A DNA stretch of 20,176 nucleotides from a virus, in the IMG/VR virus record IMGVR_UViG_3300028550_000534, positions 1 through 20,176 of that record. The stretch is one strand, 5' to 3'. Under the pieces are notes generated by a model. The model saw only the letters and a program-made list of their open reading frames with translations, had not been told where the DNA came from and did not search any database. Shown here one piece after another: positions 7,901 to 14,760 of this stretch. The number at the start of each line of letters is the position of its first letter. Within the stretch, counting starts at the first letter, position 1. The position numbers were made by a program, and so were the translations under genes.

Positions 7901-9532
7901 GTTAGCATCTGATGTCTGTGTTGCAGGAGAGCCTAGGTAACGCGCTACGAAGCCGTCAGCTAGTTGGGAGGTTGGGGTAGCGGAGAACACACCGAAGTCA
8001 CGTAGAGTGGCTCCTACGGCCTCTGAGGGCACGTTCTGTGCTTGTACTACAACGTAGTGGCCTTTGTTCTGCCATTCTACTACTTCACCACCGATATTGT
8101 CAGCTAGGTTCTTAGCAGCAGTCAGTCCATTGGCTCCAACGAAGGATGCACCTTTGTTAGTACCATGCACTTCAGCGAACACTACGTTATCTAGGTCATC
8201 ACGGAAGATGTGTGAGTCAAGGTAACGTCTGTTGCCAGTAGCCTCGGCAGCAGCTTTAGCGTCTGCGGAGAGTTTAACCTCAAGAGCAGCCATACGTGAG
8301 TCATCTATAGAAGACCCAGCACGAGCCATAATGGCCTTTGTTTCTGCCATAAGTTTGCTCTCATCCTCAAAGGCACGGGTAGCAGCACTAGATGTGTGTG
8401 CCCAACGCTCAGGACGAATAGTGTCTGAAGTCATAATTGAAGGTGAGGTAGAGTTGTGCAACCCAGTAGCTAAACTTGGGTCATCATTCAAACGAACCTC
8501 ATCCAACGACTTCTTAACCAAAGCTGGGTTGTTAGTGCGGTCGCCGATCATACGTGCAGGAGAACCTAGTGCTGACATAGCAGTGCCAAAACCAGTTCTC
8601 ATAGCACCTGTAAGGGATGTTGTACCACGAAGAACGTCAGCAGAGCCTTTAGTGAGTGCTACAGCACCTTTTGCAGTACCCTTGACGACCTTAGTGCCAC
8701 CAGAGATAACAGGTACACCAATAAAGGTTGAGGCTGTATCGAATAGTGCCCAAGCTCTTTGTGTCTGAGCGAGTTCAGATTCTGTACCCGCACCAAACAA
8801 CTCAGCAAAGTCTGCCATGTAGAAGCGGTTCTCATCAGTGAAGAAACCTTGGTCTGACATCTCGTCTAAGATGCTACCAAACTGTACTTCAAACTCTTCC
8901 TCAGAGATAGCAGTGCGCATGAGGGCTGTAGCTTTATCAGCTAACTCGACCTGACGCTTTACCATGAAAGCATTGATTGGGGATGTACCAACGAAGTCTA
9001 AGAAGTCACCAACAACATTGCCCTCAGAGGCAGAACCTAGGCGCTCTTGGATCATCTTCTGTGCACCAACAACTCGTTGGATACGTTGTACAGCATAATC
9101 ACGTTGGCCCTCGTTAGGGGACGTAAGCATAGCTACTAGCGCAGGGGAAGCAAAGCGTCCTACGTTATCCATAGCCTGTAGTTCATTCTGAAGCAACTTA
9201 AGCTCTTCACTAGGTGCACGATCTTGCACGAAGTTGTTTACTAGGTTTGTTCTGTTAGTTTCTGTAGTAGCTTTAGCGTTAGCATCGTACTGGACGTTAG
9301 CACCAGACTGGATAGCAGGACGGATAGCTTCCACAGGCTGACCAATAAGGACGCTGTGGAACTGTGTATCACGCTCTTGCTCTACTGGGTCAACTACTGG
9401 AGGTTGCTCCATAGTGTCAAAGATTCTGTAAGTTTCTGGTTGACCATTTGTAGTTCTGTTTGGCTGTCCCTCTTCAGGGGAATCAAGTACTTTATATGTT
9501 TTAGGTTGTTCGTCATTTGGAGCGATAGCCAT
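4976..9532 (-). CDS. Very large internal virion (ejection) protein, 1518 aa
   Basis: This is the longest gene of the window, between the gp14-like gene and the transglycosylase protein, i.e. in the ejection-protein block. It is comparable in size to T7 gp16 (1318 aa) but shows no lysozyme or transglycosylase motif that I can find. The N-terminus carries a short imperfect duplication (residues 9-24 and 31-45, QPxTYx(V/I)xD). Most of the chain looks soluble, mixed alpha/beta, with Ala-rich helical parts. Moderately hydrophobic stretches near residues 1035-1075 (AINIVAVGGVKGIQG) and 1245-1265 (VVFGASGWGVA) could insert into a membrane. The likely role is forming part of the channel for DNA translocation across the cell envelope. 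This is inferred from position and size only. ATG at 9532 has AAGGA 8 bases upstream. Confidence 0.75.
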   Translation of the reverse strand: MAIAPNDEQPKTYKVLDSPEEGQPNRTTNGQPETYRIFDTMEQPPVVDPVEQERDTQFHSVLIGQPVEAIRPAIQSGANVQYDANAKATTETNRTNLVNNFVQDRAPSEELKLLQNELQAMDNVGRFASPALVAMLTSPNEGQRDYAVQRIQRVVGAQKMIQERLGSASEGNVVGDFLDFVGTSPINAFMVKRQVELADKATALMRTAISEEEFEVQFGSILDEMSDQGFFTDENRFYMADFAELFGAGTESELAQTQRAWALFDTASTFIGVPVISGGTKVVKGTAKGAVALTKGSADVLRGTTSLTGAMRTGFGTAMSALGSPARMIGDRTNNPALVKKSLDEVRLNDDPSLATGLHNSTSPSIMTSDTIRPERWAHTSSAATRAFEDESKLMAETKAIMARAGSSIDDSRMAALEVKLSADAKAAAEATGNRRYLDSHIFRDDLDNVVFAEVHGTNKGASFVGANGLTAAKNLADNIGGEVVEWQNKGHYVVVQAQNVPSEAVGATLRDFGVFSATPTSQLADGFVARYLGSPATQTSDANRAALLTGESVSEVWNKTASARIKEVTKLNSRAEVNEVDGMFEMLRDGKLANQRESYTLQGFRNEFKAKYSKDATDAQVALYARVQEARDVEAFIQADVFFKKQVTDGVVVMDNQYRVVPLRSADVPATAKVYDSKSGKMLSRDELPPEQTVFRNYDPDQDIFGTQTMYITGDDIPTRKLYHSDILARNSGGTRLYKNGEINFWVKQNRTKVMADGSVHKVSPLTAMGVRTVDEAQAAISQLNKIIDDLGVRLGSKFDNTAVATLRGNAKADAVVAAHSAWNPSVHNVDQLLKWADESGVNLAEKFDFVRHGEDIIDADVAGGFGGMTLDRAMDMRALNPQSRRNSVLMGYGGKQNRVLSPLEAMQKSSTEMIANQSFRAYAARSINGLLKSAIRNNVLENAAELQGLTLRQKLAKAKIRDIKGEGSKLALEQQKILARLDRGGLGDAQWNSFMGGIGDYLYGKGFQKSANWAADMASTNPLTALRGFTFDAKLGMFNPAQLYVQASQAINIVAVGGVKGIQGSVLYGPVRFALYNGDPAVIKKLGETVGRAGGITGDQFVDMVGMFKDYGRSTIGVSLAEFGSDAATASSILGKGVGKVREKGRVFFNEGELVARTSAWNTAYLEYVSQFPTRVPRSQHGVKWIMNRQDTLTQSMSGVSRIGFDKLPFAQFLSYSFRINEALFAGTMGGKSVLTTPEKLRLAATHTVVFGASGWGVANTAMEYYNYRFGNDLSEENYTLIKRGTMDYLLSEMSGVDTNLSSRLGSGDNIFMMMKDMAENNIWQTASGPSGEVGWEAFTVLLGGAKSMAKGVTTGDFDDLGESLGRFGRTFSTGNQAYNAYMAFKVGQYLTKDNALLDDKLTDMEGIFIALGVPLEAHSAAFSYGNMAKLEKVFLSSTIKKVQKEWNNANSMMQRGDYGGAHQTIQNIALIQHSLSPHEQLVVDTEVRRSGGTIVDNLSIRILQHESTRDINKEE
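9398..9508 (-). repeat. Imperfect protein-level tandem duplication at the N-terminus of the 1518-aa protein
   Basis: Residues 9-24 (QPKTYKVLDSPEEGQP) and 31-45 (QPETYRIFDTMEQPP) align as Q-P-x-T-Y-(K/R)-(V/I)-(L/F)-D, a Pro/Glu-containing tail, then Q-P or P-P. The two copies are 22 residues apart. They look like paired short linear motifs, perhaps for docking to a partner in the virion core. The DNA copies have diverged at third positions, so this is not a recent duplication. Confidence 0.6.
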
Positions 9533-9543
9533 ACTTGTGATCC

Positions 9544-9939
9544 TTATTTAAATGCTGCTTTGATCGTATCCATACCATCAAATGCGTTGAATGCATTAGA
9601 ACCAATACCAGCGATTGCTTGGCCTCGTGCAGCTTGGTTGTTGAATTTAGTGATCTGGTCAGAGATACCTGACATCTGCGAGGACTGACCTAGCTGACCA
9701 CCTAGTTGGGAACTAAGGGAAGACGTACCACCAGCGACAGCAGAGCCACCAGCAGCACCAGCACCCTGTGCAGACACCATTGCTTGTGCTCGTTGTAGTT
9801 GCTGTTGGCGGATAGCCTGACGACGCTGTTGACGAACTTGTAGTTTTTGTTGCTGGCGCTGTGCAGCAGCAGACTTCTTCTGTGCGCTCATTGATGATAC
9901 TGTGCCAGCTGCTCCTACGATTGCTGCTATAATTGCCAT
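9544..9939 (-). CDS. Internal virion protein B-like (T7 gp14-like), 131 aa
   Basis: This small protein has a hydrophobic N-terminus (MAIIAAIVGAAGTVSSM) and then a dense Gln/Arg/Ala helical region (residues ~19-52, QKKSAAAQRQQQKLQVRQQRR and onward). A Gly/Ala/Ser-rich middle (56-90) and a short helical C-terminus follow. T7 gp14 (196 aa) and its relatives have this pattern: a short membrane-active N-terminus followed by a Gln/Ala-rich coiled segment. They sit just before the large ejection proteins, as here. It is expected to be ejected first and to form a pore in the outer membrane. The call rests on gene order and composition. ATG at 9939 has AGGA 7 bases upstream and lies one base from the preceding stop. 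Confidence 0.68.
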   Translation of the reverse strand: MAIIAAIVGAAGTVSSMSAQKKSAAAQRQQQKLQVRQQRRQAIRQQQLQRAQAMVSAQGAGAAGGSAVAGGTSSLSSQLGGQLGQSSQMSGISDQITKFNNQAARGQAIAGIGSNAFNAFDGMDTIKAAFK

Positions 9940-9940
9940 T

Positions 9941-10411
9941 TTATTTTCCTAGTCTCTTTGAGTAAACATTTTCTATATGGGAAAACCCTAATCTACTTAA
10001 GGTCTTATCAAAAGGTACATGTACCTTAGTGTTTATAACTAACACAGATACCCCGACTTCCTCAATAGCATTCTCTACGAAGGTGATGAGGTTTGACCCC
10101 AAATATGTACCCCTGTATTCTGGTTTTAGGTATATAACATCATTCACCCCAAAGATGTGCCCTTTATAGTGGGGACTCTCTGAGGCAATAATGACGAAAT
10201 ACCCAATAAGTTCACCATCCAACCTAGCTGTGAAGATACCAAGTTTACCAGCCGACTCTAAGATAGCATAGGTATCCCAACATGGGTTCATTGCAATAGT
10301 GTCTTTATTGATAGCCACTTCCTCCCAATGTTTGTCTAGTAGTGGAAGTATGTCTCCCTTTACTTGACTGAGGTTCTCTATAGCTAGTTTTACATTGTCG
10401 GTTGATAACAT
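9941..10411 (-). CDS. GNAT acetyltransferase-like protein in the gp13 position, 156 aa
   Basis: The sequence fits a GNAT fold: N-terminal helices, a strand pair (GIFTARLDGELIGYFVI), the core strand DVIYLKPEYRG, a loop-helix (residues 100-118, RGTYLGSNLITFVENAIEE), then VLVINTKV and a final FDKTLSRLGFSHIENVYSKRL typical of the GNAT C-terminus. The acetyl-CoA loop normally reads R/Q-x-x-G-x-G/A. Here it reads R-G-T-Y-L-G, so the first Gly of the pair is Tyr. Genes with this look occupy the T7 gp13 slot in several podoviruses, so it may be a virion assembly protein rather than an active enzyme. ATG at 10411 is chosen over an ATG at 10468 because AAGGAAG (10418-10424) lies six bases from it and the longer version overlaps the previous gene. 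Confidence 0.72.
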   Translation of the reverse strand: MLSTDNVKLAIENLSQVKGDILPLLDKHWEEVAINKDTIAMNPCWDTYAILESAGKLGIFTARLDGELIGYFVIIASESPHYKGHIFGVNDVIYLKPEYRGTYLGSNLITFVENAIEEVGVSVLVINTKVHVPFDKTLSRLGFSHIENVYSKRLGK

Positions 10412-10442
10412 TAATAACTTCCTTTTGTGTTGGTTTGTGGTC

Positions 10443-12620
10443 TTAGAAGCGGCCATTAGTGCCACCAATTAGAGAGTAGCCAAGAAGCGTAAAGTCCTTG
10501 CCTGTAGTACTCTCGAACTTAAGACGAACAGACCTACCACGACCACGTAACTTGAGGCGTGTGGTGACTACATCCTCTGGGTAGTTAAAGGTTCCTAAGT
10601 CACTCTCATCAGGGATTGGCATATACTTAAGTCTGTATGCTTCCTGAGCAGTACTTGATGGTGTGCTCTTAAAGTCCCAGTAGGCTGACACCTTGCAAGA
10701 TGATTCATTGATAGGGCTGTAGCCAGCTACTTCAGAGCCAGTCCAGCCAGTCTCAGTCACACGCATGTATGTAGTTAGGTAAGGAGCAGTCTTCTTCAAC
10801 ACCATGTCTCCCATAAACTCGTAGCCAGCTTCAGCATAAGAACTGTAGTCTGCGCTACCCCAGTCTAGGAAGCTGTTGTTTACGAGGCCACCCATAGTCA
10901 TCTTGTTTGTGGCACCATCACGGATCAAAAGTACAATCGAAGGTGAGGACGTACCAGTACTAAGGTTACTTAGTTGGGTTGAGATAACATCATCGCCAGC
11001 AGAAGTAATAACTTCGTCGCCAACGGATGTAACAATATTGAGCACAGATTCAGTAGCACCAATACCTGTGTAGAAGGCTAGGCCAACAACACAATCTGTA
11101 TTAGAGGTCTCATCAGAGATAGTCCAAGGATAGAACGCTTGGATTGCAATATCTAAGACTAGGACTTCATTTATCTTTGCCTCGACTGTCTCACCAGTAC
11201 TAGGCCAAGACCAATATGCACGTTTGTTGATCTTATCGAATACAGAGTGTACCTTCAGCTTAGAGTCTGTAGGGATGTTGTCCCAGAAGGTTTGGATTGT
11301 TGGTAGGCTAAGGTTTTGCTCTTTAGCATTACCAGTAGAGGGGTCAAAGGTCATTGTGTGAATGCCGTAGTTAGACCACCAGATAGGTGCCCCATCAGCA
11401 TCAATGAACGAATCTGGGGAAGCTATACCAACATCAGAGATTCTACGCACAGAGTATTCAGACGCACGGAAAACACCATCAACACCACTAATAGACCAAA
11501 CGCCATTCTCAGCGAATACGATAAGCATTGAACCAATAGCATATAGCTTCTTGATCCCAACAGCCTCAGCAATCTTAATAACGCCTCCATCAGTGTCTAG
11601 GAGGTCGCTTAGTACCTCTGAGGTAGGGTCGTTACGCTGTAGGCACTCACCAAGGTCTGTGAGGCCCTCTATAAGCCTACTGAACATTATAGTGCTAGCA
11701 TTCTCAGAACTCTGTAGGCCAGAGTAGAATACGCGACCACCAAAGGCTTGTACTGAGTTGAAACGTGAGTCTTCTGTTTCTGTAGCAATAACTAGTCCAG
11801 AAGGTGTAGCACGGTCCTTGTTAAAGAAGTCTAGGATGTAGTGGCCGTTACCAATAAGTGTACTACCAGCAAAGACCTCAGCCCACTCAGCAGCATCAAA
11901 TGCACCAGCAGCAGTCTTACCAGAGTACCAAGGGAGGTTCAGTGGTGGGTGCTCAGTTGCGTTAGCGGCCTTGTAGGTGACAAGTGCAGCAGCACCCTTT
12001 GTGTCTACCCAACCAGCATTCTGTGTGTCGTACTCTCGTCCTACTGTTGGTGTTGCATCACCAGTGTCATACTCAGAGATGTCACCTTGCCAGTCAAAGT
12101 CCCGTGTACGGAAGGAGATTGTAGTGACTGCAATAGTTCCAAGGGCGTTATCACGAGTTACATAGATCGTATCCATAGCAGATGAAGCTACAACAAGTGC
12201 ACCCTCAATGGATGCAAATTGACACTTAGTGTCTGTAACAGATAAGCCAGAGCCAGTCGCTTGATATGTACCAAGGGCAACAGTGTGAGTTAGTAGTGCA
12301 TCAGAATATGGGGCTGTAGCTTTGTTGTAGAAGTATAGGGTTGGACCCTTCTGTACCACAAGGTACTCAAGACCTGACTGACCACCTACGTTGCTCCACA
12401 GACCAGTGTGCACAATATCTGTGTCACTGATGGTGAAGGTTGATAGGACAGAATTAGTCTCTCTGTCAGCGCCCTTACGACGCCTACGTGAACCATCACG
12501 TCGAAGGTCACAGTTGGATTCGTCTACGGATGCGTCAGGTGGAAACGTAAGTTCACCAGCTTCAGTTACTAGACCCTTTATGAAGGTCGTCACTGGCTTT
12601 TGAGTTAGTTGTTGTGGCAT
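10443..12620 (-). CDS. Tail tubular protein B (T7 gp12-like tail nozzle), 725 aa
   Basis: This protein forms the hexameric nozzle at the end of the short tail and carries the fibre attachment region in T7-type virions. The length of 725 aa is close to T7 gp12 (794). The N-terminus is characteristic: a segment like FIKGLVTEAGELTFPPDAS, then ESNCDLRRDGSRRRRKG, a motif I associate with this family. The rest is beta-rich (propeller-like repeats with many aromatic and Gly/Thr strands), including FAENGVWSISG and SVRRISDVGIASPDSF, which are also typical. ATG at 12620 has AAGGAAGG (12631-12638) 10 bases upstream and overlaps the preceding 114-aa frame by 59 bases. Confidence 0.9.
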   Translation of the reverse strand: MPQQLTQKPVTTFIKGLVTEAGELTFPPDASVDESNCDLRRDGSRRRRKGADRETNSVLSTFTISDTDIVHTGLWSNVGGQSGLEYLVVQKGPTLYFYNKATAPYSDALLTHTVALGTYQATGSGLSVTDTKCQFASIEGALVVASSAMDTIYVTRDNALGTIAVTTISFRTRDFDWQGDISEYDTGDATPTVGREYDTQNAGWVDTKGAAALVTYKAANATEHPPLNLPWYSGKTAAGAFDAAEWAEVFAGSTLIGNGHYILDFFNKDRATPSGLVIATETEDSRFNSVQAFGGRVFYSGLQSSENASTIMFSRLIEGLTDLGECLQRNDPTSEVLSDLLDTDGGVIKIAEAVGIKKLYAIGSMLIVFAENGVWSISGVDGVFRASEYSVRRISDVGIASPDSFIDADGAPIWWSNYGIHTMTFDPSTGNAKEQNLSLPTIQTFWDNIPTDSKLKVHSVFDKINKRAYWSWPSTGETVEAKINEVLVLDIAIQAFYPWTISDETSNTDCVVGLAFYTGIGATESVLNIVTSVGDEVITSAGDDVISTQLSNLSTGTSSPSIVLLIRDGATNKMTMGGLVNNSFLDWGSADYSSYAEAGYEFMGDMVLKKTAPYLTTYMRVTETGWTGSEVAGYSPINESSCKVSAYWDFKSTPSSTAQEAYRLKYMPIPDESDLGTFNYPEDVVTTRLKLRGRGRSVRLKFESTTGKDFTLLGYSLIGGTNGRF

Positions 12621-12906
12621 TGGCTTTAGCCCTTCCTTTAGCTAACCGTTTCTTCACCTCAGCATCACTAGAAGCGACTGTCTGTCGGCAATTATTATAA
12701 TACTGTTGGATCGCTTTGTTAGCAACATCAATTCCAGTAAAGTTACCAGCAAGCTCATTAGCTACGCCACCAACATCAGCAGTAATCTTATAGAAGATGA
12801 AACCACCAGCAGCAGGGCTTACTGTAAGCACAGCCATAGACTTCTCAGGACACTTAGCATAAGAACGCTTCTTTGCGTAGTCTACATCAAACTCAACGTT
12901 TACCAT
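12562..12906 (-). CDS. Unknown 114-aa protein between the two tail tube genes
   Basis: Not recognised. The start is ATG at 12906 (MVNVEFDVDYAKKRSY), supported by AAGGAA (12912-12917) five bases upstream. A longer open frame reaches back to 13041 but would lie inside the tail tubular A gene. Residues 1-65 look compact and mixed alpha/beta, with one Cys in each half. Residues ~66-114 are polar, Lys/Ala/Asn/Thr-rich and probably disordered. It overlaps tail tubular A by 14 bases and tail tubular B by 59 bases. Position suggests a role in tail assembly, for example as a chaperone or minor connector, but the sequence itself does not show it. Confidence 0.72.
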   Translation of the reverse strand: MVNVEFDVDYAKKRSYAKCPEKSMAVLTVSPAAGGFIFYKITADVGGVANELAGNFTGIDVANKAIQQYYNNCRQTVASSDAEVKKRLAKGRAKANATTTNSKASDDLHKGSSN

Positions 12907-13633
12907 AAAGATTCCTTTTGTTACTCTGTGTGGTCTTGTGCATGTCGTTTTGCACGTAAGACTTCTGACGACGAGCAGCTTGGTCGATCTTAGGGTCTGG
13001 GCCACCTTTGAATAAAGAGAAGCAAACAGACTTAGATTCATTCACTAAGTACTGGAACATCTCAGCGTCAAGGTCTGGCACATATGCGTCAGAGATACTG
13101 AAGACTGGGATTGTGTAACCCATAACACGAGTCTTAGATGCTATAAGTGTTGTGTCGATACTAACGTCATGTGAGTCCATTACTATGTATTGGTCATCAA
13201 AGGATGTGTAGAAGTTAGGCATCTTGTTGTTGCCAATACGCATCTTAGTACCAGCAACCTTATCACTTACAAGTGTGTAGTTGGTGGAAGGGGAGCCAAG
13301 GCGGCTCAAGAAGTCACGGGGGTCAACGTAAGTGATCTCACGGTACTCAAAAGAGCTATCAGAACTTACGTCATACCACAAACCAGAAACACCCTTAACA
13401 TTGTCAGGGTAGCTGAAGTGTGTTGGGAAGTTAGTGTCTGAGAGAGCATCCAGCTTAATTAGGCTGTGGTGCTCTGGGATTTCACGGGTAGAAACGATGT
13501 TGTAGAACGTATTCTCTACGACATTAGCAATCTGTGCTGCTTCTACTGAGTCTGAGATTGAGTTTACATCCTCTGAGTCTAAGTCAGAGAGGATGTTCTG
13601 GACGATCTCTAGGAGCGTCTTCTTGATAGCCAT
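12893..13633 (-). CDS. Tail tubular protein A (T7 gp11-like gatekeeper), 246 aa
   Basis: This protein forms the ring between portal and nozzle. The opening (MAIKKTLLEIVQNILSDLDS, then VEAAQIANVVENTFYNIVSTREIP) is the helical N-terminus typical of this family. It is followed by a beta part with LSYP-like FSYPDNVKG and LWYDV, the element YVDPRDFLSRL, and a C-terminal helix ending in FKGGPDPKIDQAARRQKSYVQ. The T7 protein is 196 aa; marine relatives are often somewhat longer. ATG at 13633 has AAGGAG 8 bases upstream. It directly precedes the tail tube B region, as in T7. Confidence 0.9.
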   Translation of the reverse strand: MAIKKTLLEIVQNILSDLDSEDVNSISDSVEAAQIANVVENTFYNIVSTREIPEHHSLIKLDALSDTNFPTHFSYPDNVKGVSGLWYDVSSDSSFEYREITYVDPRDFLSRLGSPSTNYTLVSDKVAGTKMRIGNNKMPNFYTSFDDQYIVMDSHDVSIDTTLIASKTRVMGYTIPVFSISDAYVPDLDAEMFQYLVNESKSVCFSLFKGGPDPKIDQAARRQKSYVQNDMHKTTQSNKRNLYGKR

Positions 13634-13645
13634 TTGGACTACTCC

Positions 13646-14254
13646 TTATACATAGTTCTTAGATTCACGGATGATTAAAATGTCACTAGCAAAGATGTCA
13701 CAAGTACCTGTACCTGTGTAGGTCAAGTAGATGGTGCCACCATTTGTGATGAAGGTTGAACCTGCGAATACGGGGAATGTTACGAGACAGGATTGTTGTG
13801 CACCACTTCTTAGTAGGGGCACAGTAGTTGCAACAATAACACCTAGTCCACCACCAATATCTAGTTCAACTTTAATGTCTGGGCCTGTGCCAGCGTAGTT
13901 CTCAGCTTTGAAACCAATGCGGATGCTGTAGGTATCAAATGCTGCGATAGGGGTAATTTTATGGTTAGTTGTATCCCACATATGACCTGAAGCGCCAATA
14001 TCAGATGGGAGTTTTTGGATTAGGGTTGAGCCGCCATCGTTGGTCCACTTAGTCCGTGCACCTGTAGCAATGTTCTGTGAAGGTGTGCCTACTGTAGTGT
14101 CTGTATCAGCGTGTTGTGACCAGCCTTGGATACGAATCCAACTGCCTGAACCTGCTCCATCAGCCACATACTCGGCCCCAGCAACTGCTGTAGCAGCACC
14201 TTTAGGCTCGTGGAGATATGGGTCAGTTAGTACACTATGATTTACGTTTGCCAT
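13646..14254 (-). CDS. Beta-rich structural protein between capsid and tail genes, 202 aa
   Basis: It begins MANVNHSVLTDPYLHEPKG, followed by an AVAGAEYVADGAGSGSW stretch that I associate with small virion proteins of marine and other podoviruses. The remainder is Gly/Thr-rich alternating beta sequence (GGTIYLTYTGTGTCDIFASDILIIRES), suggesting a jelly-roll or Ig-like domain, possibly a head fibre or decoration protein. ATG at 14254 is preferred over the in-frame ATG at 14266. GGAGG (14260-14264) sits five bases before the former, while the earlier ATG directly abuts that GGAGG. It is the first gene downstream of the hairpin at 14280-14301. Confidence 0.78.
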   Translation of the reverse strand: MANVNHSVLTDPYLHEPKGAATAVAGAEYVADGAGSGSWIRIQGWSQHADTDTTVGTPSQNIATGARTKWTNDGGSTLIQKLPSDIGASGHMWDTTNHKITPIAAFDTYSIRIGFKAENYAGTGPDIKVELDIGGGLGVIVATTVPLLRSGAQQSCLVTFPVFAGSTFITNGGTIYLTYTGTGTCDIFASDILIIRESKNYV

Positions 14255-14259
14255 ATTGG

Positions 14260-14264
14260 CCTCC
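14260..14264 (-). promoter_or_regulatory. Ribosome binding site GGAGG that fixes the start at 14254
   Basis: On the minus strand the order is ATG (14266), GGAGG, CCAAT, ATG (14254). The five-base spacing to the second ATG is normal. The first ATG overlaps the Shine-Dalgarno region and has no site of its own, so translation should begin at 14254. Confidence 0.7.
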
Positions 14265-14279
14265 ATTTAGTTGTGGGAA

Positions 14280-14301
14280 GAGCGCCCCCGAAGGGACGCC
14301 C
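14280..14301 (-). terminator. UUCG-tetraloop hairpin between head and tail genes (possible terminator or processing site)
   Basis: As minus-strand RNA this is a 9-bp stem, GGGCGUCCC pairing with GGGGCGCUC, with seven Watson-Crick and two G-U pairs, around a UUCG loop closed by C-G, an exceptionally stable tetraloop. The two G-U pairs become A-C mismatches on the plus strand, so the structure is favoured only in the transcript of these genes. It fills the largest non-coding gap of the window, 53 bases. It is followed by UUCCCACAAC, not a U-run, so a classical intrinsic terminator is not assured. A partial terminator for a phage polymerase, an mRNA-end stabiliser or an RNase III-type site are alternatives. 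Confidence 0.65.
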
Positions 14302-14307
14302 AATAGT

Positions 14308-14760
14308 TTAAACTTCGATGTACGAGATAACTAGTACAGCTTCACCAGCAGTGAAAGTACCTGTGTTAGCAGTAGTGACATAAGCGTCAGCAGCGCCAAC
14401 ACCAGCAGCAACACCAACCAAAGCGCCGTTGCAAACAACAGCAAGGTTAGCAGCAAGTGCAGCAGTAGCTACAGCAGCGTCAATACCGTCAGCGTCGATA
14501 GCTGTACCAGCAGCGTTAGCAAGGCCGAAGTTGATGGATGTACCACCAGCAGCAGCAGTGGTAACAACAAGACGTGCGTCAGTGATGTAAGAACCCGCTG
14601 GGATTGCAACATCATTAGCTGCTACAGTTTTGTCAGTAGTAAGGTCAAGCTTCAATTTGATGTGCTTGATCGGGCTTACAGTAGTGATACCACCGTCTTT
14701 AGCAACACCTTGCTCTTCGTGCATAAGGACGGTAAGACCGTCAGAGTTAGTCCAAGACAT
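14308..14760 (-). CDS. Probable capsid decoration / minor head protein, 150 aa
   Basis: A small Ala/Gly/Thr/Val-rich beta protein directly after the major capsid gene. It has a conserved-looking core AIPAGSYITDARLVVTTAAAGG, then NFGLANAAGTAIDADGID, and ends in a hydrophobic strand (GEAVLVISYIEV). I recall proteins with this 'GSYITDARLVV...IDADGIDAAVA' pattern after the capsid gene in marine podoviruses, where they are annotated as structural or hypothetical. Its abundance of GCA/GCT Ala codons and its compositional simplicity suggest a highly expressed virion protein. ATG at 14760 has GGAGA six bases upstream. The decoration role is inference from position and composition. Confidence 0.72.
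   Translation of the reverse strand: MSWTNSDGLTVLMHEEQGVAKDGGITTVSPIKHIKLKLDLTTDKTVAANDVAIPAGSYITDARLVVTTAAAGGTSINFGLANAAGTAIDADGIDAAVATAALAANLAVVCNGALVGVAAGVGAADAYVTTANTGTFTAGEAVLVISYIEV

Noticed and set aside
8232-8768. 178-codon plus-strand open frame inside the 1518-aa gene
   Set aside because: Fully antisense to a real gene; Ala/Ser/Val-rich composition mirrors the codon use of the opposite strand, with no ribosome site or domain signal.
10412-10468. 19-residue extension of the GNAT-like protein to ATG 10468
   Set aside because: It would overlap the tail tubular B end and lacks a ribosome site, while AAGGAAG sits six bases before the ATG at 10411.
12907-13041. N-terminal extension of the 114-aa protein back to 13041
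   Set aside because: The extension lies inside the tail tubular A gene, is Leu/Ser/Thr/Arg-rich noise, and a clear ribosome site marks the ATG at 12906.
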